Source: Marinicella marina | GTDB taxonomy: Bacteria; Pseudomonadota; Gammaproteobacteria; Xanthomonadales; Marinicellaceae | Assembly (NCBI RefSeq): GCF_030065545.1 | Contig: NZ_JASJNC010000007.1 | Span: 1 to 64,000 of the forward strand | DNA: 64,000 bases | Direction of reading: 5' to 3' | Shown here: piece after piece, positions 36,445-45,455 of the stretch | Layout: each line of letters opens with the position of its first letter | How positions within the stretch are numbered: the stretch's first letter is position 1 | Notes under the pieces: model-generated | Database searches by the model: none | What the model was told of the DNA's origin: nothing | The model's input: only the letters and a program-made list of their open reading frames with translations | Position numbers and translations under genes: made by a program

Positions 36445-38730
36445 ATGAATTACCACTTTGAGGCGTTCAGATACGACGCCAAACAAAAACAATTAGAGCA
36501 TGAAGGTATACCCGTTGAATTGACCAAAAAATGTCACGATTTACTGGTGTACCTTTTAGAAAACCCCAGCCAACTGATTGATCGAGACGCTCTGATCGAA
36601 CATGTGTGGGGTGGTCGCGTGGTAACTCATAACACCATCGATCAATGTATCTTAAAACTACGTAAAGCGCTTAATACAGCACAACCAGGTGATTATATTG
36701 AATCCGTTTATGGCCAAGGCATCAGATTTTTGCCAGCCATTGAACAACAACACACAACACAAACTCCATCGAAAAAACAAAAACACAACAAAATATGGCT
36801 GTTCTTGCTGTTGATAACTCTGACAATTCCTTTGGGCTATTGGCTGAGTGCTGATAAGGAAACTAACGAAATAGCCTCGTGGCAAAGTTCAAGCACAGCA
36901 CACAATGCATCTAAATCTGCTGTGCCACAAAAAGCAGCGAAAGATGATTGGTTGCTTGATGGTGGCAGCACTTACTTGGGCTATTTATTGCATTTATACC
37001 CGCAGATAGAACTACAAAAGATACAAAGAATCAGAACCACAGATACTCAAAAACCCCGATTAACTATAGATTTGATAGTCGCCAAGCAAACTGATTGGGT
37101 GGTTCATATAGATTTGTACCAACAGCCCAACGATGAGGGTAGCATCAATAATTACCATGCTGATTTGAGCCTTTCAAAAAGTGGCATCGAGGTTGAACAA
37201 ACTCAGTTAATTAGCGCCAGATTATCCATGTTATTCCCGCAAATCGCTGATTGGGTAGCACAACAAGATGGACTGGAGTCGCCACAACAAATCATTGATG
37301 CCAATGTATTCACCCAAAATGAATCCGCTTTGCTGAGTTTTTTTCAAGGCTTGACTGAACAAATCAAAGGCAACAGTGAACAGGCTTTGGTTTATTATAC
37401 GCAAGCCACTGAGGCTGACCCTAGGTTCAAATTGGCTTGGTACGAAACGGCCATAGCCTTGAGAAAACAGGGTGACACCAAAAAAGCCATCAGCGTTCTC
37501 AATGCCATCAATAGCAACGACCAGTGGCTGACATTTCGCGTTGCTGTTGCCAAAGGCATTACCCTCAACATACTCGATGAACCTGAAGCCGCAAACCAAG
37601 CTTATGAAGCTGCACTTGAGAGCGCCGAGGCCACCAATAACACCGATGGTATGGCCGCCATTTATATCAACCAAGCCATTTTGTACAGTGACATGAATCA
37701 ATATGATGAAGCTGAACAACGCTTGTTGTTGGCGCTGGATTTACCCGATATGTCTATGCAGCATCGCAGGTATGGGTCTATCATGAACACCTATGCAAAA
37801 GTGGCTGCCAACATGAATAATTTACCGCTGGCAATTGAACAATCTAAAGCCGCCATTCAAGCCTATCAACACTCAGGTAATCTGCGTTATGAGATGCTAG
37901 CCAAATCACGATTGGCCGGTTGGTTAATTGATGCCAACCAATTTCAAACAGCAGAAAAATTGGTCAAAGAATCTTTATCTTATGCCAAGCAACTCAATAA
38001 CCCCCGTTCAATCAGCAGTAATCGCAGTAAATTGGCGATGATTTATCAACAAACAGGCAGGTTCAATCTCGCCCTTGAACAATGGCAAGATGTGCTCGAA
38101 CTTAATACCAAGCTTGACCTCCTGGCTTACAAAATTGATGCCTACCACTGGATGATGAAGCTCCATCTGGCCGACAATAATTTAATCCAAGCCAAAACAG
38201 TCATAGACCTGGTTGAGCAAATGACAGCTGAGAACCCTGATGCGAATTGGCAGGTTGAATTGGCATCGCTTAAACTCATGTTGGCCATTCATCAAGAGGA
38301 TCAAAACCAAGCCACAAAACTATCACAACAGTTACTGCCATCATTCCCTGATAGGATGCTGGTTTATCTGGGTGATTCAGCCAGATTGGCAGGCAATGAT
38401 TCGGAAGCCGAAAAGCACTATCTGACTGCTGTACAGGCATTTTCACAACCAGTCAAACCGTTGCCATTAAGTGAATCCCTCAATCGCTTGAATGATTTGT
38501 ACCTCAATTACAAACCACATTTATTGATTGCCAACATTGAACAAACACGGGCACTCGAACCATTTATCTACCCACTTCAAAAATACCAAGCAGTGGCAGC
38601 TTTCAATAACGACGATCAGATTAAGGCAATGAGCTTGATGCAAGAACTTAAGTTAAAAGCCGGTGATTATTGGCAAGCAACAGATCAACAGTTATTAACC
38701 GCCATGCACAACACACAAGAAGTGCCTTAA
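36445..38730 (+). CDS. CadC/ToxR-like membrane transcriptional regulator with TPR repeats
   Basis: A 761-residue one-component regulator. The N-terminal OmpR-type winged helix (1-97) has VELTKKCHDLLVYLLEN, IEHVWGGRVVTHNTIDQCI and YGQGIRFLP. A Lys-rich linker and a single membrane segment (about 117-134) follow. The periplasmic part has a region of about 150 residues and then TPR-like helical repeats (about 290-620). Such proteins sense an envelope signal and bind DNA directly from the membrane. The ribosome-binding site AAGGAAG is 12 bases from the ATG. A four-span membrane protein gene follows after 9 bases and may be part of the response. Confidence 0.9.
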   Translation: MNYHFEAFRYDAKQKQLEHEGIPVELTKKCHDLLVYLLENPSQLIDRDALIEHVWGGRVVTHNTIDQCILKLRKALNTAQPGDYIESVYGQGIRFLPAIEQQHTTQTPSKKQKHNKIWLFLLLITLTIPLGYWLSADKETNEIASWQSSSTAHNASKSAVPQKAAKDDWLLDGGSTYLGYLLHLYPQIELQKIQRIRTTDTQKPRLTIDLIVAKQTDWVVHIDLYQQPNDEGSINNYHADLSLSKSGIEVEQTQLISARLSMLFPQIADWVAQQDGLESPQQIIDANVFTQNESALLSFFQGLTEQIKGNSEQALVYYTQATEADPRFKLAWYETAIALRKQGDTKKAISVLNAINSNDQWLTFRVAVAKGITLNILDEPEAANQAYEAALESAEATNNTDGMAAIYINQAILYSDMNQYDEAEQRLLLALDLPDMSMQHRRYGSIMNTYAKVAANMNNLPLAIEQSKAAIQAYQHSGNLRYEMLAKSRLAGWLIDANQFQTAEKLVKESLSYAKQLNNPRSISSNRSKLAMIYQQTGRFNLALEQWQDVLELNTKLDLLAYKIDAYHWMMKLHLADNNLIQAKTVIDLVEQMTAENPDANWQVELASLKLMLAIHQEDQNQATKLSQQLLPSFPDRMLVYLGDSARLAGNDSEAEKHYLTAVQAFSQPVKPLPLSESLNRLNDLYLNYKPHLLIANIEQTRALEPFIYPLQKYQAVAAFNNDDQIKAMSLMQELKLKAGDYWQATDQQLLTAMHNTQEVP

Positions 38731-38739
38731 CACATTATT

Positions 38740-39144
38740 ATGAATATGAATGAAACCAGTATCATCCTCAAACTCAATGGTTTAATCAATTTAATCATTG
38801 GCGCTTTACTGGTTTTCATGCCCAGTCAAGTGATTGATTTCCTCAGCACCACCAAGCAAGTGCCTGAGGTAGTGGTTTTATTATTGGGTATGGCTTTGAA
38901 TTTGATTGGCATGTTGTTACTTTGGTGTGGCAATCGCGACCACCTCAGCCCAAGCTTAATCAAGGCCTTCATATTGCTTGATTTAATCTGGGTCATATTT
39001 GTTTTTGCTTTGATTTTCAGTCAAACTTGGATCACTTCAACAGTAGGCACCACCACCACAGGCTTGATAGCCATCGTGGTTGGTAGACTTGGCTGGCTGT
39101 TGTGGCATAACCACAAAGCACCAGCGAAAAGTGTGTCTCAATAA
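38740..39144 (+). CDS. Small four-span membrane protein of unknown function
   Basis: A 134-residue, very hydrophobic protein with four predicted membrane segments (about 9-32, 44-64, 76-95 and 100-120) and a polar C-terminus. No family motif recognised. It starts 9 bases after the CadC-like gene, so the two are probably co-transcribed. No clear ribosome-binding site is visible, consistent with coupling. Confidence 0.65.
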   Translation: MNMNETSIILKLNGLINLIIGALLVFMPSQVIDFLSTTKQVPEVVVLLLGMALNLIGMLLLWCGNRDHLSPSLIKAFILLDLIWVIFVFALIFSQTWITSTVGTTTTGLIAIVVGRLGWLLWHNHKAPAKSVSQ

Positions 39145-39280
39145 GCACCAACTGGCTTGATTTGTCTGTCAGCCAAGATGACATGACTTGCTTGGTTGAA
39201 TTACTTGGTTAAAACAATCCCAAAATAATTCAAATATGGTATATTTATCAATGATTTGAATAACAAAAAGAGGCATATCA

Positions 39281-39808
39281 ATGAAAGACACAACAGCAGC
39301 TTACGGCACAATCACAAAGGTATTACACTGGGGCATGGCCCTGCTGCTATTGTGGCAGTTTCTCAGCGCTGGCGCACGCTACTTTTTTGAGGACACGGCA
39401 ATTGAGGCGTTTTTCTGGCCGTCGCACAAGCCCTTGGGTGTGGTGTTGTTGGTGTTAATCGTGTTGCGTTTGGTGTGGGCTTTGATGAATCGGAACAACC
39501 GACCGCCCTCAGTAGGCATGGCAGCGAAACTGGGACATTTGTCGTTGTATGCTCTGGTTTTACTTACGCCCATTGTGGCATTGATCAGACAGTACGGTTC
39601 TGGACGGTCTTTTGAGGTGTTTGGGATTCCAGTTTTTTCAGGTTTTGAAGGCGAACGCATCGAATGGATGATGGATTTGGGTGGTAACTTTCACGGTGAA
39701 ATGGGCTGGGTGCTTTTGTTGTTTGTCACCGGCCATATTTTCATGGCTTACCACCACCGCAAGAACCCCAACAAAACCGATGTGTTGCCTCGCATGTGGA
39801 AAAAATAG
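39281..39808 (+). CDS. Cytochrome b561 family protein
   Basis: Di-heme inner-membrane cytochrome of 175 residues with four membrane segments. Heme-ligand candidates are His16 (KVLHWG), His49 (PSHKPLG), His138 (NFHGEMGW) and His152 (GHIFMAYHH), in the order known for CybB-type proteins, which oxidise quinol or move electrons to superoxide and other acceptors. A ribosome-binding site (AGAGG) precedes the ATG. It stands alone between the CadC cluster and the lipoxygenase-like gene. The downstream 295 bases have no gene but hold a good promoter. Confidence 0.93.
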   Translation: MKDTTAAYGTITKVLHWGMALLLLWQFLSAGARYFFEDTAIEAFFWPSHKPLGVVLLVLIVLRLVWALMNRNNRPPSVGMAAKLGHLSLYALVLLTPIVALIRQYGSGRSFEVFGIPVFSGFEGERIEWMMDLGGNFHGEMGWVLLLFVTGHIFMAYHHRKNPNKTDVLPRMWKK

Positions 39809-39983
39809 CCCAACACATCTTTTAAGTCATCATTAATTGATAAAGACATAGCTGGTGTGGCTGATTTGTTTTCAGTCACAGCCAATAACCATTTTATATA
39901 ACTTGGCCAGAGTAGCACTTGTCCCTAATGACCATACCCAAAGATTATCAAACAGCCTCAACCACCCTTTTTTAATTATAGCT

Positions 39984-40013
39984 TGTTCAATGAGAACTAT
40001 TAACGCTATACTA
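39984..40013 (+). promoter_or_regulatory. Sigma-70 promoter for the lipoxygenase-like gene
   Basis: TTGTTC (39984-39989) and TATACT (40008-40013) with an 18-base spacer, about 90 bases upstream of the ATG at 40104. This is one of the better consensus matches in the window. Confidence 0.6.
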
Positions 40014-40103
40014 ATATGTATAACTAAAATCAAATCTCATTCATCACCTCATCATGTTCTTTGATCGGGGTGCAACATGTATATAACTGTATAAGGGGGA
40101 GTT

Positions 40104-42677
40104 ATGACAACAAAAAGTAATGCACAACAGGGTAATACACCGATAAGCTACGCGATTGAGGCACGCTTCAAAAAGCCGGCTGAAATCAGCTATTCAATAC
40201 CAGGCTCATTGTTATCAATTTTAAGCCTGCTGTTCATGGCAGTGCTGTCAACACTGATGTATGTGCAATTGACCGAGCCACAACAGGCTTTCTTGCCTTG
40301 GCTCAGTGACTTGTTACCATTTTTAAAACCACCAAAGACTGATTCGGCTTTGGCGACTTGGGCTTGGCTGCCATTTGCTTTTACCATTTTCGGTAGTGCG
40401 CTGGGCATGATCTTTGAGCTTTGGTTACTGCTCACTGGTCAAGCGTTCCAACAAACCAACACACCTTTTCATCGGTTCATTCGTAACATCAGGTTATTGA
40501 ACCTTGGGCCAGTGGTGGCTACTATTTTATTTTTCTTCATCTGTATATTGATTACCGATCCAAGCATGCGCCTGGTACTATTATACCTGTCAGGAGCCAT
40601 AGCTTTTGGTTTGGGCTTTGCTTTGTTTTTTAATGGCGCCCCTGGTTTTGTCTTTATAATGTTGGCTGGCCTACAAGTCACCCAAATCATTTTGGTCTTG
40701 ACCCACAGCATACCTTTTGGTGGCTCAGCGGTGGCCTATTTATTGGTGGCCCAATCGGTGCTGCAGTTAACGGCTTTACTGATTACCACAGCCACACCAT
40801 TAAAAAGTACTGGGTTTCATACTTTGAGTACCATTTCGGGTGTTTGTTTGTATGTGGCATTGGTGAAGATAACCAATGCCAGCCCAAACTTTTCACACGA
40901 TGTGGCAGTGTCCTTGCCACAGTGGTCAGTGCTTTGGTGGGGTTTTATTGTGGTTTGTTTGGCCGCTATGGTGGCCGTAGGCTATGCCTTTCCCAAAGTG
41001 TTTCAGGCTTTCAGAACGGTGTTCAGTCATGCCATTTGGACTTTACAGTACTTTGTTTTGGTCAGCGCCAAGCGCTTTCCTAAACCGTTCAACTTGAGTC
41101 AAGTTTATAACAACACCAATGACAGACCAGTTGCATCCAGACTGAAACCATATTATCAGGTCCACTCCCAGTACTTAATGAAAGATTTGAGCATCCCTGC
41201 CGATGAGGACATTGAGCGCAATGTAACGATTTTCAAAAAACTGCTGAATAAAGCGACGAAAGGCTTTAAGGCCATCGCCATGTTAGACCATGTGATTCCA
41301 CAGTCTAATGTCAATACACCGCTGGCTGATAAACAAAGGATGGCCATCTGGAGTGATGGCCGTGACTTTTGGCCGAAGTTTTTTTCCAGGAAACTTTTTG
41401 GTTACACCCTGCCCGATCGAGGCCATTTTGAAACCACACCTGAACCTGTGATCAAGGCATTTAAGGAGGGCCAATTATTGGCTTACCTGGTTGAATCAGG
41501 CGTGGGTTCGCCGTTTTTGACAGCGCGTGAAGGTGGCGGCCTCGAAGTCGACTTCAGTTATCTGGAACACTTTGAAACCAAGGCTGATTTTGAAGCCTAC
41601 GGTGGCGGGGCCCACTTTGCCATCAACAATGATCTGAAAAAGCTACAGCTAACCGCTGTGGTAGCACCTTCATCAGGCAAAGTCATATCAGCCAATCCAC
41701 ATGACCCAGAATTCAGGGCAGTTGAAGCCCAAGTGCTGGCATCCTTGTATTATGAAGTAATTAGCGGTAAACACTTGGCTGAAATCCACATGACTTATAA
41801 CTTGGTTGAAGTGACCATGCACAACGCTTTCGATGTCCAAGGCCAATGGCAACACCCGTTCCGCACTTTCATGTATTTACACTTGTTCTCGCATGAGCTG
41901 GCCGAGGAAATCACCACCGAGCATTTGGTCCAGGACGGTGCTGTGTTCTCGCAGATTTTTGCCACCACCCACGATGGCATGATTGATCATTTGAATCATA
42001 CTTATGCCAATTTTGAGTACGGTACCGATGAGAACTTTGAATACAGAAAACAGCTGATGTTGGATGATGACAATGACGTGTTACCCAACTCTGCCATCAA
42101 TTGGGAACTGAAATACGCCGAGATATGGCACAAATACACCAGCAACTTGATTGACGTCATTTATGCCGATGATGAAGCGGTGGTTAACGATAAGTACCTA
42201 CAAGATTTTCATGATGGCTTGAATCTGGTGATGCTGAAAGGCTTACCTGAACGTTATGATGACTTTAAAACCAAATCAGGTGTGGCTCGGTTTGCCTCAG
42301 ACACCATTCATCACCTGGTTATCAGACACCAGGTTTATGGCACCACCGGCATCCGAGCGGCGCTGGATCCCAGAATCAGTAAAACACAGGTACCTAAAGA
42401 CGGTTCGACCTATGCGGTTGATGACTGGCGTTCTTTGGCTTATGTGGCTTTGGCCACGGGTAAAGCCCGCTTTACTTTGTTGTTGGATGACTTCACTTAC
42501 TTGCTTGAAGGCGTTGATGAAAAGTTTGCAAAACCCATGCACCAAATCTTTAATCAGTTACAAGAAGATTTGCGCATTTTAGAGGCTGAGTGGAACACCA
42601 CTGAGGAGGAAAAGACATTCAATTATAATTATTTCAGAGCCGTACCATCGGGTTTACATACTGGCCCGGGCTACTGA
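40104..42677 (+). CDS. Multi-pass membrane protein fused to a lipoxygenase-like domain
   Basis: An 857-residue protein. Residues 1-325 contain about eight membrane segments of unknown family. Residues of about 400-857 align by eye with lipoxygenases: KKLQLTAVVAPSSGK (512-526), GKHLAEIH (555-562), HPFRTFMYLH (584-593), EHLVQDGAVF (606-615), WHKYTSNLIDVIYADDEAVV (675-694), a helix with RHQVYG (741-746), and a C-terminal YNYFRAVPSGLHTGPGY. The histidine at the second helix of the metal site is present, but the Asn-type ligand aligns with Gly and the terminal Ile is replaced by Thr plus GPGY, so iron binding may be altered or lost. A cPLA2-like phospholipase gene converges on it. Strong GGGGGAG ribosome-binding site. 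Confidence 0.6.
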   Translation: MTTKSNAQQGNTPISYAIEARFKKPAEISYSIPGSLLSILSLLFMAVLSTLMYVQLTEPQQAFLPWLSDLLPFLKPPKTDSALATWAWLPFAFTIFGSALGMIFELWLLLTGQAFQQTNTPFHRFIRNIRLLNLGPVVATILFFFICILITDPSMRLVLLYLSGAIAFGLGFALFFNGAPGFVFIMLAGLQVTQIILVLTHSIPFGGSAVAYLLVAQSVLQLTALLITTATPLKSTGFHTLSTISGVCLYVALVKITNASPNFSHDVAVSLPQWSVLWWGFIVVCLAAMVAVGYAFPKVFQAFRTVFSHAIWTLQYFVLVSAKRFPKPFNLSQVYNNTNDRPVASRLKPYYQVHSQYLMKDLSIPADEDIERNVTIFKKLLNKATKGFKAIAMLDHVIPQSNVNTPLADKQRMAIWSDGRDFWPKFFSRKLFGYTLPDRGHFETTPEPVIKAFKEGQLLAYLVESGVGSPFLTAREGGGLEVDFSYLEHFETKADFEAYGGGAHFAINNDLKKLQLTAVVAPSSGKVISANPHDPEFRAVEAQVLASLYYEVISGKHLAEIHMTYNLVEVTMHNAFDVQGQWQHPFRTFMYLHLFSHELAEEITTEHLVQDGAVFSQIFATTHDGMIDHLNHTYANFEYGTDENFEYRKQLMLDDDNDVLPNSAINWELKYAEIWHKYTSNLIDVIYADDEAVVNDKYLQDFHDGLNLVMLKGLPERYDDFKTKSGVARFASDTIHHLVIRHQVYGTTGIRAALDPRISKTQVPKDGSTYAVDDWRSLAYVALATGKARFTLLLDDFTYLLEGVDEKFAKPMHQIFNQLQEDLRILEAEWNTTEEEKTFNYNYFRAVPSGLHTGPGY

Positions 42678-42700
42678 TTCAATAGTACTTTCTATAACTA

Positions 42701-42731
42701 AAAAGCCAGCGTATCAGCTGGCTTTTTTTTG
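42701..42731. terminator. Bidirectional rho-independent terminator
   Basis: Ten-base-pair stem AAAAGCCAGC/GCTGGCTTTT (42701-42710 and 42717-42726), 6-base loop and T-run, between the convergent lipoxygenase-like and phospholipase genes. Confidence 0.93.
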
Positions 42732-42760
42732 TGATTGAACCCAAAGATTAAACAATCTTT

Positions 42761-44440
42761 TTATTTTTTCTGATACATCCACTCAAACATGGCGCGGTTG
42801 GTTATGCCATCGGGGTTGCCTTGGGTATTTTTCGATGCCACATTCCAACACGACAGGTGGGCCAACAAATTGACCTGCCTGGGGGTCAAACCCAAATCAA
42901 TCGTTTGGTAATTGGGAAAATCATTGAACAGCCAAAACTTCAGCTTCATGCCCAGCCGCACGGTGAATTTTAATTGCTTGCACCACGCTTTGACTGGGTT
43001 GTTATAAACCCACAGCATGTTGACTGCGCCAGCTTCAACGGCGTATTTCTGATTGGCCAGAACCTTCAAGCCTGGCTGATAACACAAAGCTGTACCACCG
43101 GCTTGTGCAGCTTGCCAAAGTTGCGTCAAGTAGTCATCAAAGTCTTGTTCAAGAAACACTTGGTTCGCTCTGAACACCTCATACCCTGGCTTAAGTGACT
43201 TGTGGTTTTTGTAGGGTACATAGCCATGACCTTCGGTGTAGGGTTGGTAGCCGAACAGCGGAGGCACTTGGTCATCCACTTTCACCAAGCCCAAGGCTTT
43301 GTCATAACCCAGTGCTACTTCGGTGTTTAAAAACGAGATGATGTTTTGTGTGCCCTGACGCAGCATGCTGGCCACTCCAGAGTTATCCAAATCACCACCA
43401 TCAGCAAAAGCATATTTTTTGGCTTTGTTTTGTTGTGGTTGATTGACTGGCCAATAATTGTAAACTGGCAACAGGCCATCTAACTCGGCATGTTGGGCAC
43501 TGATCACTTCGGCATAAAATGAACTGCTGATACCGGCCATGTCATGCAGCGCAAAGTGATGTTTTGGCACAGCCACTGTCTGCAGATCATCACCAGCTGC
43601 TTGTTGTTCGGTTGAATTCAAAGCAAATGAATCAACGCCACCGCCTCCAATATCTGGTGATGAAGGGTCTTGAGTTTTAAAATCAGCCATGACACCTGAA
43701 TAAAATGGCGAAAACATAAATGGCAACAGATTAAAGTCACCTTGAACCTCGTGTGGAATCATGCTGCCTAGAATGATTAAATCGGGCCGGTAGCGATCGG
43801 ATGGGAAGGTATGAAATTCATCAACAATCATCTCAGGGTTATTGGTTTTGATGTGTTGATTGAACCAATCCTCATCATAGGTGAAGTACTTGGAATCATT
43901 CCAGCCGGTGAACAGGCCATAAGGTTTGAACACATGCCTACCGATTAACCTGACCCACAGTTCATGCGCTGGCACGCCATCGGCCAACATATCCAGAGAT
44001 TCAGCCGTAAATTTCGCCACCCCCAGTCGCCCGGGTATGCGCCCCATGTTATTCGCTGGCAGGTAATCCAATGCGGTATTTTTATCACTGCCGCGGTGCT
44101 GATTCCAGGTCAATTCATTGGGTGCCAATGTGGTGACTCCCAACAATTCATCATCACTGATGTGCTCTGGGATGTATGCATACACCGTACTGGCCCAAGC
44201 CCCACCAGAAACACCCGAAATCACCGCAGTCTTATCAATCAAACCCAAATGCCGCAAGCCCCTGAGCTGACCCATGGCCGCTGATAAAGCCCTCGATCCA
44301 CCCCCAGAAAAACAAACCGCAACGGATTCGCCCTGTGGACTGACTGCTGATTTAGTTGCTGATTTGGGCCTTTGATTGGTCAGTTGATTGGTTTTATACG
44401 GAAACAGATTTACCGTATAACTGTCTTTAGATGCTGCCAT
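42761..44440 (-). CDS. cPLA2-like (patatin-superfamily) phospholipase
   Basis: A 559-residue enzyme likely to hydrolyse phospholipid acyl esters. The oxyanion element SGGGSRAL is at 45-52. The nucleophile Ser78 lies in SGVSGGAWAS, which closely matches the G-L-S-G-S-T-W context of cytosolic phospholipase A2 rather than the plain patatin G-x-S-x-G. The probable catalytic Asp347 is in FADGGDLDNSG. There is no signal peptide, so it is probably cytosolic or membrane-peripheral. A GGGGGA ribosome-binding site supports the ATG at 44440. It converges on the membrane lipoxygenase-like gene, suggesting a lipid-release and oxygenation pair; this link is inferred. Confidence 0.85.
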   Translation of the reverse strand: MAASKDSYTVNLFPYKTNQLTNQRPKSATKSAVSPQGESVAVCFSGGGSRALSAAMGQLRGLRHLGLIDKTAVISGVSGGAWASTVYAYIPEHISDDELLGVTTLAPNELTWNQHRGSDKNTALDYLPANNMGRIPGRLGVAKFTAESLDMLADGVPAHELWVRLIGRHVFKPYGLFTGWNDSKYFTYDEDWFNQHIKTNNPEMIVDEFHTFPSDRYRPDLIILGSMIPHEVQGDFNLLPFMFSPFYSGVMADFKTQDPSSPDIGGGGVDSFALNSTEQQAAGDDLQTVAVPKHHFALHDMAGISSSFYAEVISAQHAELDGLLPVYNYWPVNQPQQNKAKKYAFADGGDLDNSGVASMLRQGTQNIISFLNTEVALGYDKALGLVKVDDQVPPLFGYQPYTEGHGYVPYKNHKSLKPGYEVFRANQVFLEQDFDDYLTQLWQAAQAGGTALCYQPGLKVLANQKYAVEAGAVNMLWVYNNPVKAWCKQLKFTVRLGMKLKFWLFNDFPNYQTIDLGLTPRQVNLLAHLSCWNVASKNTQGNPDGITNRAMFEWMYQKK

Positions 44441-44541
44441 GAATCCCCCATACTGGTTTATTTATTTATCCAATGATTATACATTGATGTAAATGCCCAA
44501 TGTGATTTTAGGGAAACATTTAGACGTTTTATATACCGTGT

Positions 44542-44771
44542 CTCGTTCCTCAGTGCGCAGTCCAAACTGACAAACCACCGACATCCTGGGCACTGACACG
44601 TGAAATTAACAGAGAATCGTCTGTTTCTGGTTCCTATGCGCCAGGGTGGGAGGCCATAGGCTCAATATCAAGGACTGACTGGAATTCAAAGTCATTACCT
44701 GTGAATCATACTAAAAAACTGGGACTTGCTGATCTTAAATATGCATTCCCACGCTGGAGCGTGGGAACGAG
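44542..44771. mobile_element. Possible small non-autonomous element with terminal inverted repeats
   Basis: CTCGTTCC at 44542-44549 is the reverse complement of GGAACGAG at 44764-44771. The interior has no ORF and includes the REP-like hairpin at its right end. The 230-bp size and structure suit a MITE or a REP pair, but no target-site duplication was confirmed. Confidence 0.3.
44742..44771. repeat. REP-like extragenic palindrome
   Basis: Stem TTCCCACGCT/AGCGTGGGAA (44746-44755 and 44758-44767) with a GG loop, followed by CGAG. This word is a familiar extragenic palindrome in many proteobacteria and is often mobilised by RAYT (TnpA-REP) transposases. No RAYT gene is in the window. Confidence 0.75.
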
Positions 44772-44842
44772 AAGAAAATGATGTACAGAGAAATTTTAAC
44801 TGGGCCGCTTTGAGTGCAGGGTGGGCTGGCTAATAGATACAT

Positions 44843-45364
44843 TCACCCCGCTTGCCAAAATACCTCATCGCCACCATTTAAAATACGGGCCAAAACAAAT
44901 AGATAATCTGATAAGCGATTGAGGTATTGCATCACCTCGGGTTCGATTTCATGGTTGTTGGCGGCTTGCCAGGCGCCCCGCTCGGCGCGGCGGCAAATAC
45001 TTCTGGCCAGGTGAGCGGCACTGCCGGCCTGGTTGCCGGCGGGCAGAATGAACTGTTTCAATGGCTCGAGTTGGTCTTGCCAAGTATCGATCCACGCCTC
45101 CAGTTGTGTCACATCGCCTTGGGTGATGTTGTTGTCTTTGTATTGGGCCACTTGGGCACCGACATCGAAAAGCTTGTGTTGGATTTTTGACAGTTGTTGG
45201 TCAATGTTCTTATCATGGCTCAAAGCACGCATCATACCCAGTTGTGCATTGAGTTCATCGACATCGCCCATGACTGCAAAAAGTTGATCAGTTTTGTTGA
45301 TTCTTTCGCCGTTGGCTAGGCCACTTTCACCGCCATCGCCGCTGCGGGTGTATATTCTTGTCAT
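44843..45364 (-). CDS. Cob(I)alamin adenosyltransferase, PduO type
   Basis: Transfers the adenosyl group of ATP to cob(I)alamin to make coenzyme B12. The 173 residues include the ATP-binding N-terminus RIYTRSGDGGESGLANGERI, the GDVDELNAQLGMMRA block and the C-terminal RSICRRAERGAW and YLNRLSDYLFVLAR blocks, all diagnostic of the PduO/MMAB fold. It acts in the cytosol and implies use of B12-dependent isomerases or ribonucleotide reductase. It is divergent from gcvT. Confidence 0.95.
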   Translation of the reverse strand: MTRIYTRSGDGGESGLANGERINKTDQLFAVMGDVDELNAQLGMMRALSHDKNIDQQLSKIQHKLFDVGAQVAQYKDNNITQGDVTQLEAWIDTWQDQLEPLKQFILPAGNQAGSAAHLARSICRRAERGAWQAANNHEIEPEVMQYLNRLSDYLFVLARILNGGDEVFWQAG

Positions 45365-45455
45365 ATAATCTTTATATTCCTTATTCTTTGGTTGAAAATA
45401 GTGAGTTCTTTAGCGTATAGTTCGTCAGAATTTTTTGCAATCTTTAATAGGTTAG

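Larger units (their letters stand above)
44441..44842. other. Intergenic region carrying repetitive DNA
   Basis: 402 bases without a gene. It contains a REP-like palindrome (44742-44771) and a possible 230-bp element bounded by short inverted repeats (44542-44771). An imperfect CGTGTC...CAGTGC pairing with GCACTGACACG lies near its left end. Confidence 0.6.

Noticed and set aside
45365-45455. Glycine riboswitch upstream of gcvT
   Set aside because: The 91-base leader is too short for the usual aptamer pair and shows no matching stems.
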